DNA of 64,000 bases from Bemisia tabaci (GCF_918797505.1 NC_092795.1:6791434-6855433); one strand, 5' to 3'; positions 39,980 through 51,791 are shown, numbered from the stretch's first letter. The notes: generated from the letters alone by a model not told the origin. A program made the numbers and translations.

Positions 39980-40228
39980 CCGTTTTAGGAAAAACGTCGA
40001 GAGAGCATTCAAACGTTGCCAAATCTTTCAGAATTATCTCGCTATCTTTCGTTAAATCGTGAAGTTTCTGGAGCACTTGTGAACTTTCTTTGAATTTTAT
40101 ACACATTGTGATCACCACGCAAAAAATTTCAAGGAAGTATGTACAACTTCACTTATGAATAAAACTATTTTAATTAAAGGAAGTAGGCAGCATTTAAATG
40201 CTCTTACGACGTTCATCCTAAACACAGC
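39980..40228. repeat. RF-A copy with both ends degraded
   Basis: GGAAAAACGTCGAGAGAGCA then TTCAAACGTTGCCAAATC at the left, GCTCTTACGACGTTCATCCT then AAACACAG at the right. An RF-C element starts at its right terminus. Confidence 0.6.
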
Positions 40229-40451
40229 CACTGGAAAAAAAACACATTGGATCTTGAGTCCAGACTCTTGAAAACATTGAAAAGAAAAAGGACTCTCGAT
40301 TCCTTCAGATTTAAGCTTAAATCAATCCGCTCAAATTAAGAGGCTTGGTTCTTGATTTAAGCTTAAATCTGATTGAATCAAGAGTAATTTTTCTTGTCGA
40401 TGTTTTTAAGGGTCTGGATTCTAGATCCAATGTGTATTTTTTTTTCCAGTG
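40229..40451. mobile_element. RF-C MITE at RF-A terminus
   Basis: CACTGGAAAAAAAACACATT then GGATCTTGAGTCCAGACTC, right TTTTTTTCCAGTG. An internal deletion relative to other copies removes the AAAAGGAA word. Flanks are GC and CA, so no TSD is visible. Confidence 0.8.
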
Positions 40452-41302
40452 CAGGATCGTAATGGCATGCTAAGGAGAAACTTGTATGAACGTTTTATGC
40501 GGTTCTGAGAGCGGAACTTTTTTTCTCACCTGATTTTTCATCTATAGAGGATTCTAAACAGAAAATAACCGCTTTTTGACTGGTTTTTTTCGATTTTGGG
40601 GGTTTTGGGGGGGGGGGGTGGTCCTATAATTTTTCGAGGGGGCAAATCGCGCACGGGGCAATATTTTCACCAAATGACGACAGATTTTCCGGAATTCTTC
40701 CTAATAAAATACCCATTTATAGACGAACCTGCTTCGACACTTTTTTAGTACGTTCTTTTACGACGTTCTTTTTTAGTAGTACGATACTATGCGGTACTTC
40801 CCGACGTAAGGCTTCACCACACACTTAGACATGAGTCCTGTTGTCCGCGTAACTATATTCTCTCCACGGCTCTCCCGCGAATCGAGTCACGTCGTTTGGT
40901 CAGCGAAGCGACGATGTTTCACGGAGCCCCGGTTTCAATCGCTTTTTGCATCGAGTAATTACGTCTCGTCGCGTTCCTGTTTTCGCGGCATTTTTTCACG
41001 CTGAACCGAGAATTGCGCCTCCACGGTTTCCTCCGCATATTGTCTCTCGTTTCCCCTCTTTTTTCTCTCTTCCCCGACCCCACAACCTATTTTTCCGCGT
41101 TTACATCACTCTCGGCTGCCATTCATCTCGGTCTCTCTCAATCCATGATCATTCGGCCGTGCCTCATTTTTTCCTCCTCTACCGCTCACTATTCCGAGTC
41201 TCGACAACGGTCCGTTTGCGATGACGATAGTGTTTGAATGTGCGACAAATTATCTGCATTTTTTAATAGGCAAAATTTTTTAAACACCCCCCCCTCCCCC
41301 TG
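40452..41302. other. Anonymous stretch
   Basis: A G-rich run (about 40600-40620) and a C-rich run (41287-41300). The plus-strand frame 40946-41224 is Ser/Phe/Pro-rich with no signature. No gene called. Confidence 0.4.
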
Positions 41303-41612
41303 CACGGAGAAAAAAACTACGTGCACGGGACCCGAAATTAAGGTCATATGGATCTCTGAAGTTTTTCGGATCACGTATCTAAAAACTTGAGGTCCAGCTG
41401 CCGATGTTCGGGTCAGACATCGAGGCACTTCGGTATGTACCGGAGTACTTCAGATGTGTGACCCGAACCCTTCGGTATGTATCGAAGTACTTTAGATGTC
41501 TGACCCGAACTTCGGTAGCTAGACCTGAAGTTTTTAGATACGTGATCCGAAAACTTCAGAGGTCCATATGACCTCAACTTCGGGTCCCACGCACGAAGTT
41601 TTTTTCTCCGTG
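41303..41612. mobile_element. RF-M foldback element, complete
   Basis: CACGGAGAAAAAAACTACGT then GCACGGGACCCGAAATTAAG at the left, CTTCGGGTCCCACGCACGAA then GTTTTTTTCTCCGTG at the right. Arms exceed 90 bp. The interior has two 42-bp tandem units starting CTTCGGTATGTA at 41428 and 41470, each with GTACTT-AGATGT-TGACCCGAAC. Confidence 0.8.
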
Positions 41613-42395
41613 TATATCGATGAAACTAAGGATCCGGATGTCAAAGGAATTTTTCCGAAGTTTTTTGACAAGCGGAATTTCCTAAAAATCAACTTATAAA
41701 CGCCGCAAAATTCGGATTTTCAAAACGTTTTTCGGGGTAAGGTATGTGTTTTAAGTCTTGGCGTATCCGTTTTATCCCAAAAATTAAAAACTTTCAAATA
41801 TATTTAAATTTGCAACCAGCACTGTAGCATGTCAGATACCTTGACGTTAGCTTACTTACGCTACAGATTCACCCTCATCATATCACCGATCTTGATTTAT
41901 AGGTCACGAACGGCATCGTCCCCACAAACCATACGTTCGCTCGTAAAACCGTGGAACGCTGCAACAACAGTGATCAAAGTGCAACAATGTAAAAGCGGTG
42001 CCTCTTCACTATCGAATGTCGTGTATGTAAATGAGGAGCAGGGCTCAAAAATGGCGCTCCTCGATTTATTACCGGCCCGGCCGGGAGGACGGGGGTGTTC
42101 AAGAGGGGGTCGGGGGACGGGGGTGGATCGCAACCCTTACGAGTTATGAACACATCCAGGTTAAAAGAGACATTAAAGCCGCTCGCGTTGGAGCTGATTA
42201 TCATGAGTCATGCTAATATCGTATTGACGAGTCGGATAAAAAGCAACATAAACATTATTGCGCCCTCTCGACATCGTTCTCATCAATACTGCAAGTGATA
42301 TCAATTTGCCCCCCGCCCCCAGTCGCGGTGGATACTCCCGCCAAGATTATTATTTATAGATGCCGGATGGCGCGACACCATGGTGACGATGAACT
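41613..42395. other. Anonymous stretch
   Basis: Frames 41829-42149 and its overlapping minus-strand frames have no recognised domain. No gene called. Confidence 0.4.
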
Positions 42396-42452
42396 GCGGG
42401 CTGATTATTGAAATTTATAGACAAAGCGATAGATATAAGAGACAGAGGGAGT
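42396..42452. repeat. RF-F left-end fragment
   Basis: GCGGGCTGATTATTGAAATT then TATAGACAAAGCGATAGA matches RF-F. The right part is absent. Confidence 0.7.
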
Positions 42453-42911
42453 TATCTCTTAAGTTCATGCTTTTTGACAGGAAACCAAACAACTTAATGT
42501 TTTGAGACTTATATTTCCTCTGGCCTATGAAGAATTTATTCTCACATAATTTTAAGTCAGAGTGATGATTACCTACTTTTTTGTTGTGAAATTAAGCAGT
42601 AAAACACGATTCGATAACGTCTGATGTAGTCAGGCTCATCTCGGTAAATCCGTCCAAGTATACTAAAAAATATCTAAAATGTGTTTCTGTCTCGGTGAAC
42701 TTTTTGCTCATTACTTTACATCGTGTACTCAGAAAATTTTGAGAGAGAGCATCTCGAAATGTCTTCTCCCATTCCCCAAAAGTAATACATAAACCATGAA
42801 CGGAGATGTATAGGACGGTGTAAATGGCGATTCGCACTTTTCGACCCAAGCCATCGAAAAGTTTTTAATAAGTGGTATGTACATCTATTTCTTATAATTT
42901 CTGTAGAGAAA
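42453..42911. other. Anonymous stretch
   Basis: Minus-strand frames of 85-88 codons (42592-42982) overlap in different frames and run into RF-A. No gene called. Confidence 0.4.
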
Positions 42912-43149
42912 GCGTCACTCAAGAGCCTTTCCAGAGTTGCCAAATTTCCCTCAATAAAACATGTATTTTTGTCGACATTCATGAATATTTTTCCTTGAAA
43001 TTTTCAAATAGTTTCGATTAAACTGCGAACAAAATTGTCTGAACATGCTAGGAAAAATATTCACAATTTGCCCAGAAAATTCGGTTTTTATCGAAGAAAA
43101 CATTGACAGCGTCTGAAGGCTTATACGGCGTTCTTCCTTAGCACGGCAG
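42912..43149. repeat. RF-A copy, left terminus lost
   Basis: GAGCCTTTCCAGAGTTGCCA then AATTTCCC at the left, intact right terminus TACGGCGTTCTTCCTTAGCA then CGGCAG. Confidence 0.75.
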
Positions 43150-43623
43150 TTTATCCCTCCATCGTTCTTTAGAAAAATCCTCGCCGCATGAAAGTTTTCG
43201 TCGACTGGAGTGGCAGGTGTGGCGTCGCGTCGTGGAACAATTATTGATACCTGTTAAATCGCCGAAGAACGCGTAGAATAACATTCCGAACAGGTTTCGT
43301 CCATTTTATAATGCTGAGCATCGATGCGCCGCGTAAACGTGCTTTTAAGCAGGACAATAAAACGACATAAAAGCCTCTAGCCTGGAGTGAGTGTGAGTTA
43401 ACGGTTCATTTTCGACCGGGTCCTCTGAAAGCTCGATGGTTTTGACCGAGTCCGGCACGCACTAACACCTGTTCTGTAACATATCGAGGAAAAACGACGT
43501 ATGAATGAAATGTGACAATGGTCAAGGCTCGAACCAAAGCACTCAGCTGCTTGCCTCCACTTCAAAATCTGACTGGGGAAATACTTCTCGCAACGGGAAG
43601 TTCGGGAATTAACTCCTACACTA
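43150..43623. other. Anonymous stretch with RF-A fragment
   Basis: A short RF-A left-arm-like word GAGGAAAAACGACGTATGAA lies near 43486. Nothing else recognised. Confidence 0.4.
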
Positions 43624-43876
43624 CTACCGTGCTAAGAAAGAACGCCGTATGAACATTCGAGAGTTGCCAAATCGCCCCGGATAAAACATGTGTTTTTCAG
43701 AAAGATTATGCGTATTTTTCCTTGAAATTTTCAGACATTTTAGACGAAATTGCGAACAAAAGTGTCTAGAAAAATTGAAGAAAAACATTCACAATTTTCC
43801 CAGTAAATTAGGTCTTTATTGAAGGAAATGTGGCAACGTCTGAAGGTTCATACGGCGTTCTTCCTTAGCACGGCAG
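43624..43876. mobile_element. RF-A MITE, well preserved
   Basis: CTACCGTGCTAAGAAAGAAC then GCCGTATGAACATTCG, right TACGGCGTTCTTCCTTAGCA then CGGCAG. Flanks ACTA and TACA do not match exactly; TACA also occurs 3 bp further left. Confidence 0.85.
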
Positions 43877-44052
43877 TACAGAACATATACAATTTTTTTT
43901 AAAAAAAATATTAGATAAATGGTGAACATACGAATGACGTAATTTTCATATTTCATGCTATTTTGGGCCCTAAAGCTAGCTCCATGACCCGCGCAATTAC
44001 CTGCGAACGACCAACCTCCAAACTGACCGACATGTCCTTACTCTCACATATA

Positions 44053-44305
44053 CTGCCGTGCCAAGTAAGAACGCCGTATGAACATTCGAGAGTTGCCAAA
44101 TTTCCTTCGATAAAATGTTTCTTTGTGAGAAAAGTTATGAACATTTTTCCTCGAAATTTTCAGGAATTTAAGGTCCAATTGCGAACAAAATTAGCTGAAA
44201 AACTAGAGCGAAAATATTCATAAGTGTTCCAGAAAAGTTGTGTTTTATCAAAGAAAATTTTGCAACGCCTAAAGGTTCATACGGCGTTTTACCTCAGCAC
44301 GGCAG
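44053..44305. mobile_element. RF-A MITE, near-matching TSD TATA/TAGA
   Basis: CTGCCGTGCCAAGTAAGAAC at the left and TACGGCGTTTTACCTCAGCA then CGGCAG at the right. 4-bp flanks differ at one base. The two neighbouring copies (43624 and 44053) share AACATTCGAGAGTTGCCAAA, so they belong to one subfamily. Confidence 0.85.
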
Positions 44306-45537
44306 TAGAAGTACTCAAACTAGGAATCGAATCCATGAGCCAGGAATTTTCATACATAAATACATTAAGCCGCTTTTATAAGCGCAGCCTCGCGCTCTGC
44401 GACGCCCAATCGCCATTGCCCCCTATCTTCCCAGAGACCATCAGGCAACGAACCATCAGGAATTTTCAACGAACGGATAATTCCTCCATCGAGGAATGAT
44501 AGGGGCTATTCAGAATTTTCCGAAGTGACACGCATTTTCAGGGAGGAGCTCAAGTGTATACACGAGAGTAATCCGGTATTTATAAGTGCCCGGAGCCGAG
44601 TAAAAAGGGGATTCTCCGCAGCACTAATTCCAGCCTCGCGTTAAAAACAAAGAGCAAGGGGCACACGGCACGCTCACCGTGAATAAATCACCGTTATATG
44701 AGCAACACAAAGACATGAACGCTCCCACCCCCTCCCCCGAAACTCACCTCGGCAATAAGAAAGGGGCTCGCGATAGAATTAGGCGAAAATGTATTGTTCT
44801 TTTTTAGGATCCGGAGGGTGGCTTCCAAAGGAGTAGAACGGCAGCCAAGGAGATGAGTTGCTGAGCCTGTTTGACTTGCATGCAAACAAATCCAATCCCG
44901 AACCGTCGCTCCCCTCTCAAAACAGCATAACTCCACTTGGATGTGAATCCCGTAGGCCGTGGAGCACCACGCTTCCCTGCGCTCGAGTGGAGGTGGAGTT
45001 GGGTCCTTTTGTCGACCGCGACGGAACGTGACTTATTGAATGGAACGGGTGGGAGGAATCGCGAAATGGAGTGAACGGAGGTTGACACGAATATGACAGC
45101 GATGCTCGCGCCCTCTTCTGAGGACTCGCGATTTCGACCGCGAGAGTCGCCTCGAAACCCCGCTCCATCTCTTGAGCCCTGAAAAGCATGGAGTTATATG
45201 GAAAAGCAGGGTTCACGCGGAAATCGAGATACGCCCTTACGTCAGAGGAGTGACGAGGACGGGGCACAGAGACAGACAATGAGCCCAAAATCATCCGACA
45301 ACGGCTCCGTTGAACGAGTCAATGACCCTTGAAAAGAAAAAGAGGCACCATGTTTTTGTGCTTTTTTCCAGGGGACTCATGTGGAAAAAGTTGAGCTTTC
45401 CAAGCGGCGCTCATATCTCTGACACCCGAACATTCTTTTTTGACGATTTTGGGCGTTAGCTCGGCTCCGTGGTATTTGAATTTTGCTCTTGCTCCTCGCA
45501 TCGCAATCAATCTCGAGAAAACCCGCGCGCAGTCGAG
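44306..45537. other. Anonymous stretch with RF-Y words
   Basis: TTGAGCCCTGAAAAGCATGG and CACGCGGAAATCGAGATACG near 45170-45242 resemble RF-Y. Minus-strand frames of 80-125 codons (44694-45294) overlap and lack domains. No gene called. Confidence 0.4.
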
Positions 45538-45862
45538 CAGATCAAGGAGGAGAAGAAGAATAGGGAGGAGATGAGGAGGAAGAAGCAGATGGAGATGAGG
45601 AAAAAGAAGGAGTGGAGAGGGAAGAAGAATGAAAAGAGGGAGAAGAAGAAGAGGATGAAGAAGAAGAAGAAGATGGAGAGGAGGAAGAAGAGGATGAGAA
45701 GGAGAAAAGAGAATAAGAGGAGGAGGAAGATGAAGAAGAGGAAGGAGAAGAAGAAGAGGGATAAAAAGAAGAAGAGGGATAAAAAGAAGAAGAGGGATAA
45801 GAAAAAGGAGAGGGATCAGTAGAAGGAGAGGATAAGAAGAAGAAGAAGAAGAGGAAGCCCTC
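45538..45862. repeat. Purine-rich (GAA/GAGGA) low-complexity tract
   Basis: About 325 bp of almost uninterrupted A/G on the plus strand with T mostly as GAT. Includes a threefold AAAAAGAAGAAGAGGGAT-type unit near 45755-45800. The Lys/Glu/Arg frame on plus and Leu/Pro/Ser frame on minus are composition artefacts. Confidence 0.85.
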
Positions 45863-46499
45863 GCACTAACGTCTGAATAACTGGAAATGGAAGCGAGCAA
45901 TCATGTTCGCCTTCACCTCGATTGATGCAATTTGAGCAGCTCAGGAGTTGAAGTGGTTGTATCCCGCATTTTGGTTTATCATGATCTTCGGAAGGCGAGT
46001 GAAAAAAAGAGAAAAAAATATATTCCTTACGTTCCATGCCACCCTCTGTAATCTTCGTGTTTTCAATGACAAGTTTTTATGTTTTTTTTTTTTTCTTTTT
46101 TCTTCTTGTTTTCTTGTAATCCTTGCGGTGAATAATCACCCCTAAAATGGCTCTTTCACCAATGGGCGTTGCAAAATTTTCGCTCGGATTCTGAACGAAA
46201 CTGCCGACAAAATTCAAGTCATGAACGTGTAACTCATGCATGTATTACGCATCGGAATAAAGTTATCCTTTGTCCGCCCATCATTTGTCCAAGTTCCGTC
46301 GCTCCTCCTTGGCGGAGTGGCAGTGGCTTTGCAGGAGCCACCGAGGAGACGATAAATCCAATACGTGCGCGTATTTTTGAATTTTGAAAGCACGAGCACG
46401 CTCAGAAATTGTGTTGGATCAGCGTCTGAGAGCGCTCCGAGTATTCCAGGGTTGCCATGTTGGGCCCAAAGGCAACACTCGCGGGTTGAAAGTCACGGA
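45863..46499. other. Anonymous stretch
   Basis: T-rich run near 46083-46105. No gene recognised. Confidence 0.4.
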
Positions 46500-47004
46500 G
46501 AATGGAGATGTTGCATGTGTGAGGAATTTGCGATTTGACTATTGATTCTTATGTAAAGGTTCGCGAGAAGCACGATGGTCCCACTGGTTTTCTCTGAAAT
46601 CAACTCCCAAGCCCAAAAAAGCTCTCAAGTTGAGGCCGAAATGGAGAGGATATCCCACGCTGTCCTGAGAGTCCACCTCTACATCAAGACAAACCTCCGT
46701 GCAAAGATAGGGAGCAAATACATTGACAGGGCTACCACTTCATTTGGGGACTCTAAAACTGAAAACACGGCAACCCTGCCAATGTATTTGCTCCCTATCT
46801 TTGCATGGAGAGTTTGTCTTGATGTAAACGTGGACTCTCAGGATAGCGCGGGATATCCCGTCCATTTTGGCCTCAACTTCAGAGCGTTTTTTGAGCTTTG
46901 GAGTTGATATCAGAGCAAATCAGTGGGATCAGCGTGTTTCTCGAGAACTTTTACATAAGAATCAATAGTCAAATCGCAAATTCCTCACACATGCAACATC
47001 TCTA
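46500..47004. mobile_element. RF-I long-arm foldback element
   Basis: AATGGAGATGTTGCATGTGT then GAGGAATTTGCGATTTGAC at the left and GTCAAATCGCAAATTCCTCA then CACATGCAACATCTC at the right. Arms about 200 bp. The plus frame at 46575-46907 is repeat-derived. Confidence 0.85.
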
Positions 47005-48882
47005 GTAGACCGAGCTTAGAATCTGGCTCCAATTGGCGATTGATACCGCTATTTTAACGCCATTGTGTGTAAAATGGTATCATCGTCCTATTGAAGGCGC
47101 AGTACCACACTGAGTACGCGAGGTTAGTACTGATTGAACGCGTTTAGCAGAAAGAAACCGAGCTACTTCAGCTATTGCCAAATGTAACTGAGCAATTCAA
47201 TTTCTCACGTTTGAGCGGATTTTTTTGAGATTCTTGAGGAATTTGCTTCGCACCATGCAGAAAATTCACTGAAACGTACACAAAAATCTGCGCAACCGTT
47301 TTCATGTAAAAAATTAAGTTGCCCAATTAAATTTGACAATAGACAATATGGCTTGGTTCCTTTCTGCTCGACGCAGTACAATTACCAATATGAATTGTTG
47401 AGTCCACTAAAATTCATTATTCGATGTATGCAAGCAAGATTTTGGGACGAGAAACGCTGAAGAAAGTTAACCTAAACCAGATTTATGAGGTATGTATGGT
47501 TTGAAACTGGAATTATGGCGGTTCGAAGATAAAAAAAAAAGTTGTTTAAAGGGAGAGCTATTACAAAATTTAATCCACTTTAATTAGGGAACAGAAACGC
47601 TGGATTGGTATACAAACTGACGCTCTTTACTAGCGCAAACGCCGACCTATTCCTCGAATATTATTAGTTACCAATATAGGCAGAAGAAAGCATTCGCTTT
47701 CTCAACCGAAATATGAAAATGCGCTTTTTTGATATCCTATCGATAACTTTTGTCCAGGTCCATTTCCCCGTATGGAATGTCTTAAATTATTCTGAAGCAT
47801 CTTGTAAACGAATTCACTTTCGATCGCGTTGGTTCCTAGATCAGTATCGAGTCCCCAAAACGCTATGGAAATGCGTATTTTGGGTGCTATATTGTATCAC
47901 CATTAATGCTCATTGCAAAAATTTATCTAAAATGATTTCAGTATAATTGATACATTCGGTAAGTCGGCGAGTCACTTTTATTATTTTCTGCCATAAAATC
48001 AATGTCTAACCTATTTACCGATTTATTTTATAGTAAAATTAGCACAAGTTGCCTCTCGATTCCCGTGTCGATACCACACTCCTCGAAATTAACCCAAGCA
48101 CCTTAACAAAACAGCTGGACGTCGCAGCCGCAGTTAATTAATCAGTTATGAAAAAGTCGACGCCCCACTGAGAGAGCCCAAGAGACTTAGCCCATGTTAA
48201 ACTCGCAAGCTATTAAATTTTTATCCTCTTCCGATTGAAATATTTGAAAAATAAAAATTTGTCGATGCTCTAGGGGATTCCACGTAGGTTCGTTTTTTGA
48301 TGGAGAATTTGTCTCCGCAATAAAGCGATTTTTACGGTCGTAGGAACACGTTAATGAATTGTTTCATCGGGCCATAAAACCTCCGCGAGACGAGTTCCAG
48401 TCGGATTCAATTGCTTGCAGTGGATTCAGATGCTCTCCGTGACAAATGAAAATATCCTTTTTTATCACGGTTCATGTTCGAAGGTTTTCTCAAACATGCA
48501 ATCAGTCTTGGTGCAACGCCCCTTCATTTTTTGGTGCATGTTATTTTCTGTTCAATGGTCATGGTTGCATTCGGGTGATCGCGTAAGCGTTGGTGCAGAG
48601 CTTAAGATAACTGCGATTCGACCAAGATACACGCTTACGAGTTTCTTCTCCTAAATTAGAGGTATGAGAGTCAAAATTCCCCAAAAAATTGTATTGAAGC
48701 ATCATTTTTTTAATTCGAATGGTTGAGGTCGAAATGCTAAAAATTTCCAAGTTTCATTCTCCAAGTCGAAGTACAATTTTCAAGTAGAATTTTAGCAACT
48801 TCGAAAAATATGGGTGCGCTCTTCTTTTACGAGAACTACAATGTGCAAACCGCACGCGGCGTCCAAATCATCGCCCGGCTGA
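47005..48882. other. Anonymous stretch, about 1.9 kb
   Basis: Frames of 77 and 79 codons at 47713 and 48415 have no signature. ATATGGCTTGGTTCCTTTCT near 47348 and GGGAGAGCTATTACAAAATT near 47560 echo words near 5884 and 17436, so parts are repeat-derived. No gene recognised. Confidence 0.4.
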
Positions 48883-49134
48883 CTGCCGTCCTAATAGAAA
48901 CGCCATATGAGCATGGGAATGTTGCCAAATTGCCTCTTGGAAAATATTCATTCCTGAAGAGAGTTATGAATATGTTTCCTTGAAATTTTCAGACTTTTTA
49001 GATCAAATTACGAATGAAATCCTCTGAAAAATCTGACGAGAAACATTTACAAATACTCCTGAAAATTCGTGGTCTGTCGAGGGAAATTTGGCAATGGCTG
49101 ACAGGTCCTTCGGCGTTCGTCCTCTGCACAGCAG
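48883..49134. repeat. RF-A copy, diverged
   Basis: CTGCCGTCCTAATAGAAACG then CCATATGAGC at the left and CTTCGGCGTTCGTCCTCTGC then ACAGCAG at the right. Flanks CTGA and TAAA do not match. Confidence 0.7.
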
Positions 49135-49136
49135 TA

Positions 49137-49227
49137 AAAGGGTGTTCCTTCACATTGAGATGAGCCCGAACAGCATAAAATTGTATGGAAGACAGTATTC
49201 ATTGCAGAGTGTAGTTACACCCTTATG
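49137..49227. repeat. Short foldback (RF-Y-like)
   Basis: AAGGGTGTTCCTTCACATTG at the left and AGTGTAGTTACACCCTTA at the right form an imperfect inverted pair directly beside RF-A. Confidence 0.45.
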
Positions 49228-49712
49228 TCAGGAGGAAGGAAACGAAATGACACCCGGCAAAAATTGGGTCGCGAGAACTACCAGACGCTAATTAATGCAG
49301 CAACGGGGAAGTTTTGTGAGCTTGAGTTTTTGGCGGGCTGTTTCAGTTTCCTCGAGGGTCGCGGCAGGATGATCGGAGTGAAATGGGCGTCAGGGCGGGA
49401 GCCGAGTCGAAAGTTCCTTGATGGTATGCAGATCGGTTTTGGGTTTTCGAAGAAGCAATTTCCGCGTTGCTGCGAGGGAGCAAGGGTGTGATCCTGAGGG
49501 AGGCGGGGGTGGCAGAGAAAAAGGCAAAGATGAAGGAAGGGCGTCAAAATGCGACATATCGTCGCACAACGCCCCGCGCCGTTGCGCTGTGGCTTGCTGC
49601 CTGTGCGCCGCGTACCGTATGTCAAGTTCAGTCTTCAGTGTACATAGGAATGCGGATTTTTGCATCGAGACAGGTAAAACGTTAACCTCGGTCCGAAAGT
49701 CAAATTTGGTTC

Positions 49713-49757
<45 letters not shown>

Positions 49758-50335
49758 CGATGGGAGATCATTCGTAGCAGATTGCAGTCTAACGCTAATA
49801 CAGCGAAGGACCGATTAAGGGCCGTTCAAGTAATACGTAACCAGGCTCGGACTGGCCATAAGGCCAATCTGCCATTGGCAGATACGCCCCCTGAGCGCGC
49901 CGAAAACGCGCCCATCTGACAGATAGCAAAATAAGAAGAGAAAAAAAATTACGACTGAGAATATATGCGGAAAATTTCTTAAATGAGTAAAGAAAGGTGC
50001 TTTTACGCATGATAATGGTAAACAGAGGTCCAAGAACTACTTTCTGAAGCGTAAACACTTTTCTGTAAAATGTTCACCTTTTTGTTGACATACAGGCGCT
50101 TTATCATCCCGCTCCTTCATTCGCTATGTGTAACTCCCTTAGAAGCGATTGTCGGTTCGACTTTTAGACACACGCACCCTTTATAGACCTCTTGAGAGAC
50201 CTTTAGACATATTTCTTCCTTTTCAAAATGACTATTGATTTGGACATACAATAGCGTATATCGGGCAAACTTAACCTTAATTCATCTCGAAATTCAAAAT
50301 TAAGAGGCATCTGAAGTGTATACGCGATAGGTGCA
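49228..50335. other. Anonymous stretch with 37-T run
   Basis: T homopolymer at 49716-49752. Overlapping frames at 49225-49777 on both strands lack domains. GGGCCGTTCAAGTAATACGT near 49819 resembles the RF-O terminus. No gene recognised. Confidence 0.4.
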
Positions 50336-50600
50336 ACTATTCGCGTAACATGGATGTCCACATTGCATATGAAAAATGTAAGACGCGATGGCGTGAGTTG
50401 TGAACTCGCATAGCTCTGCTCTATGCTACTAGTTTAAAGCACCATTACGAATTAGACAAACGGAAACAAACACAACATGGAAAAAATAGAGGGAGGGAAA
50501 GGATATGCGCGTTCTCGACGGCGCAGAGATACAACTATTCGTACTCGATGGACGTCCGTGCTGCATCTGAAAAATTGAAGGCGCGACGGCGCGGTGGTGG
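50336..50600. repeat. RF-V repeat, two partial copies in inverted context
   Basis: The first partial copy (50336-50435) has GCAACTATTCGCGTAACATG then GATGTCCACATTGC, GACGCGATGGCGTGAG and ACTCGCATAGCTCTGCTCTA. The second (50475-50600) has ACGGCGCAGAGATACAACTA then TTCGTACTCGATGGACGTCC and GAAGGCGCGACGGCGCG. Both match 15825-15990. Confidence 0.6.
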
Positions 50601-50927
50601 AGGTCCGCGCTGGATAATGAAAATACCGGTTGATCGGGACCACAAAAAAGACTGAAAAATGTCATTTCAAGCTCTGTTTGTTACCAGATACCACAACCTT
50701 GGCTAGTTCGCCATCGTATTAGTGAGAATTGGTCATTTCATTGAAAAATAAATTACTATAGACCACTCATATTTTCAATTTTTACCCAGGACACCGGTTT
50801 TCCATCGTGTCATGTCTGGAAGTGCCACGTTTTAATGGTGAGAAAATCGAGGCAGAAAACCGAATGAACGGATAACCGGAGCACGGATAATCGGTGATTG
50901 ACTGTGCGAAAGTAGTAAAAGTACTTG

Positions 50928-51020
50928 GTACACATTTATTTCTGTTTGGTACACATTTAGTTCTGTTGGGCACACGTTTTTTTCTGTCGGGCGCCAACTT
51001 TATTCCTGTCGGGCTCGAAT
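50928..51020. repeat. Minisatellite of about 21-22 bp
   Basis: Four to five degenerate units of the form TTGGTACACATTTATTTCTG, drifting to GGGCACACGTTTTTTTCTG and GGGCGCCAACTTTATTCCTG. Variation increases along the array. Confidence 0.75.
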
Positions 51021-51456
51021 TGAATTCGCACCAGGTGTAGATTTCAAAATTTGATCTACGTCTATAATTTAGATGTCGTTCAATTTTGCACCCTATACAC
51101 AGAAAAACATTAACTGAAGTTTTCCAGACAAATATGAATGTGAGCTGAATTTACGTTCTATTCCAAAGGAGACTCTCCTCTCCCTCCTCCTATAACAGCA
51201 ATCACGACTTCATACCTTTCACCCCGACGCTAAATATTGGTTTTTTAAAAGAAAATTTCTGTTGCATTCCCTGAATGTTGACTTTTTCCTTTATCGTTTG
51301 AGTTTTCAAGCTTCCCGCGGCTTTGGCAAAGTGCGTGATCTCCAGATTTTCTAATTTTCAGTTTCTTTAGGCTATGATTATAACACGTGCACCAAGCGCG
51401 ATTGGAGCGCTGCTGGTGCAGAAGGGCATTTCTTGGTTCCGGTGTCTTAGGTAGAA
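51021..51456. other. Anonymous stretch
   Basis: A 74-codon minus-strand frame (51245-51469) without signature. Nothing else recognised. Confidence 0.4.
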
Positions 51457-51607
51457 GCGGATCCAGCAATTTGACAACACCGGCTTTCCTCCCTAAACCT
51501 ATGTCAAATAATCGATTCTTGTCGGAGCACCAGGCCCCTCCAAGAATCGATATATTTTTGTGCGTTTAAATGGAGAAAAAACAATGTTGCCAATTTTCTG
51601 GATCCGC
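51457..51607. mobile_element. RF-D MITE
   Basis: GCGGATCCAGCAATTTGACA then ACACCGGCTTTCCTCC at the left and GAAAAAACAATGTTGCCAAT then TTTCTGGATCCGC at the right. The centre CCCCTCCAAGAATCGATATA is conserved with 4399-4530. Confidence 0.75.
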
Positions 51608-51646
51608 AAATAGTCTCAGGATCTCCGTTAACGTCTCATCCACTAT

Positions 51647-51791
51647 AATTGGACTACATTTTGGAATTTGGAACTATAAATTCTAGCCCGGTTTAAAAAC
51701 AACGTATGTGCCATTAGTTCCCTTATGCACATAAGTGTTTTTCCGGAAGAGCCAGAATTTATAGTTCCAAATTGCAAAATGCAGTCCAATT
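51647..51791. repeat. RF-E foldback MITE
   Basis: AATTGGACTACATTTTGGAA at the left and TTGCAAAATGCAGTCCAATT at the right, with the inner CGTATGTGCCATTAGTTCCC shared with 17493-17637. Confidence 0.8.

Noticed and set aside
45319..45900. 193-codon minus-strand frame and 117-codon plus-strand frame
   Set aside because: Both are composition artefacts of the GAA/GAGGA tract (poly-Leu/Pro on one strand, Lys/Glu/Arg on the other).
46575..46907. 110-codon plus-strand frame
   Set aside because: It is entirely within the RF-I foldback; the equivalent frame is not maintained in the other copy.
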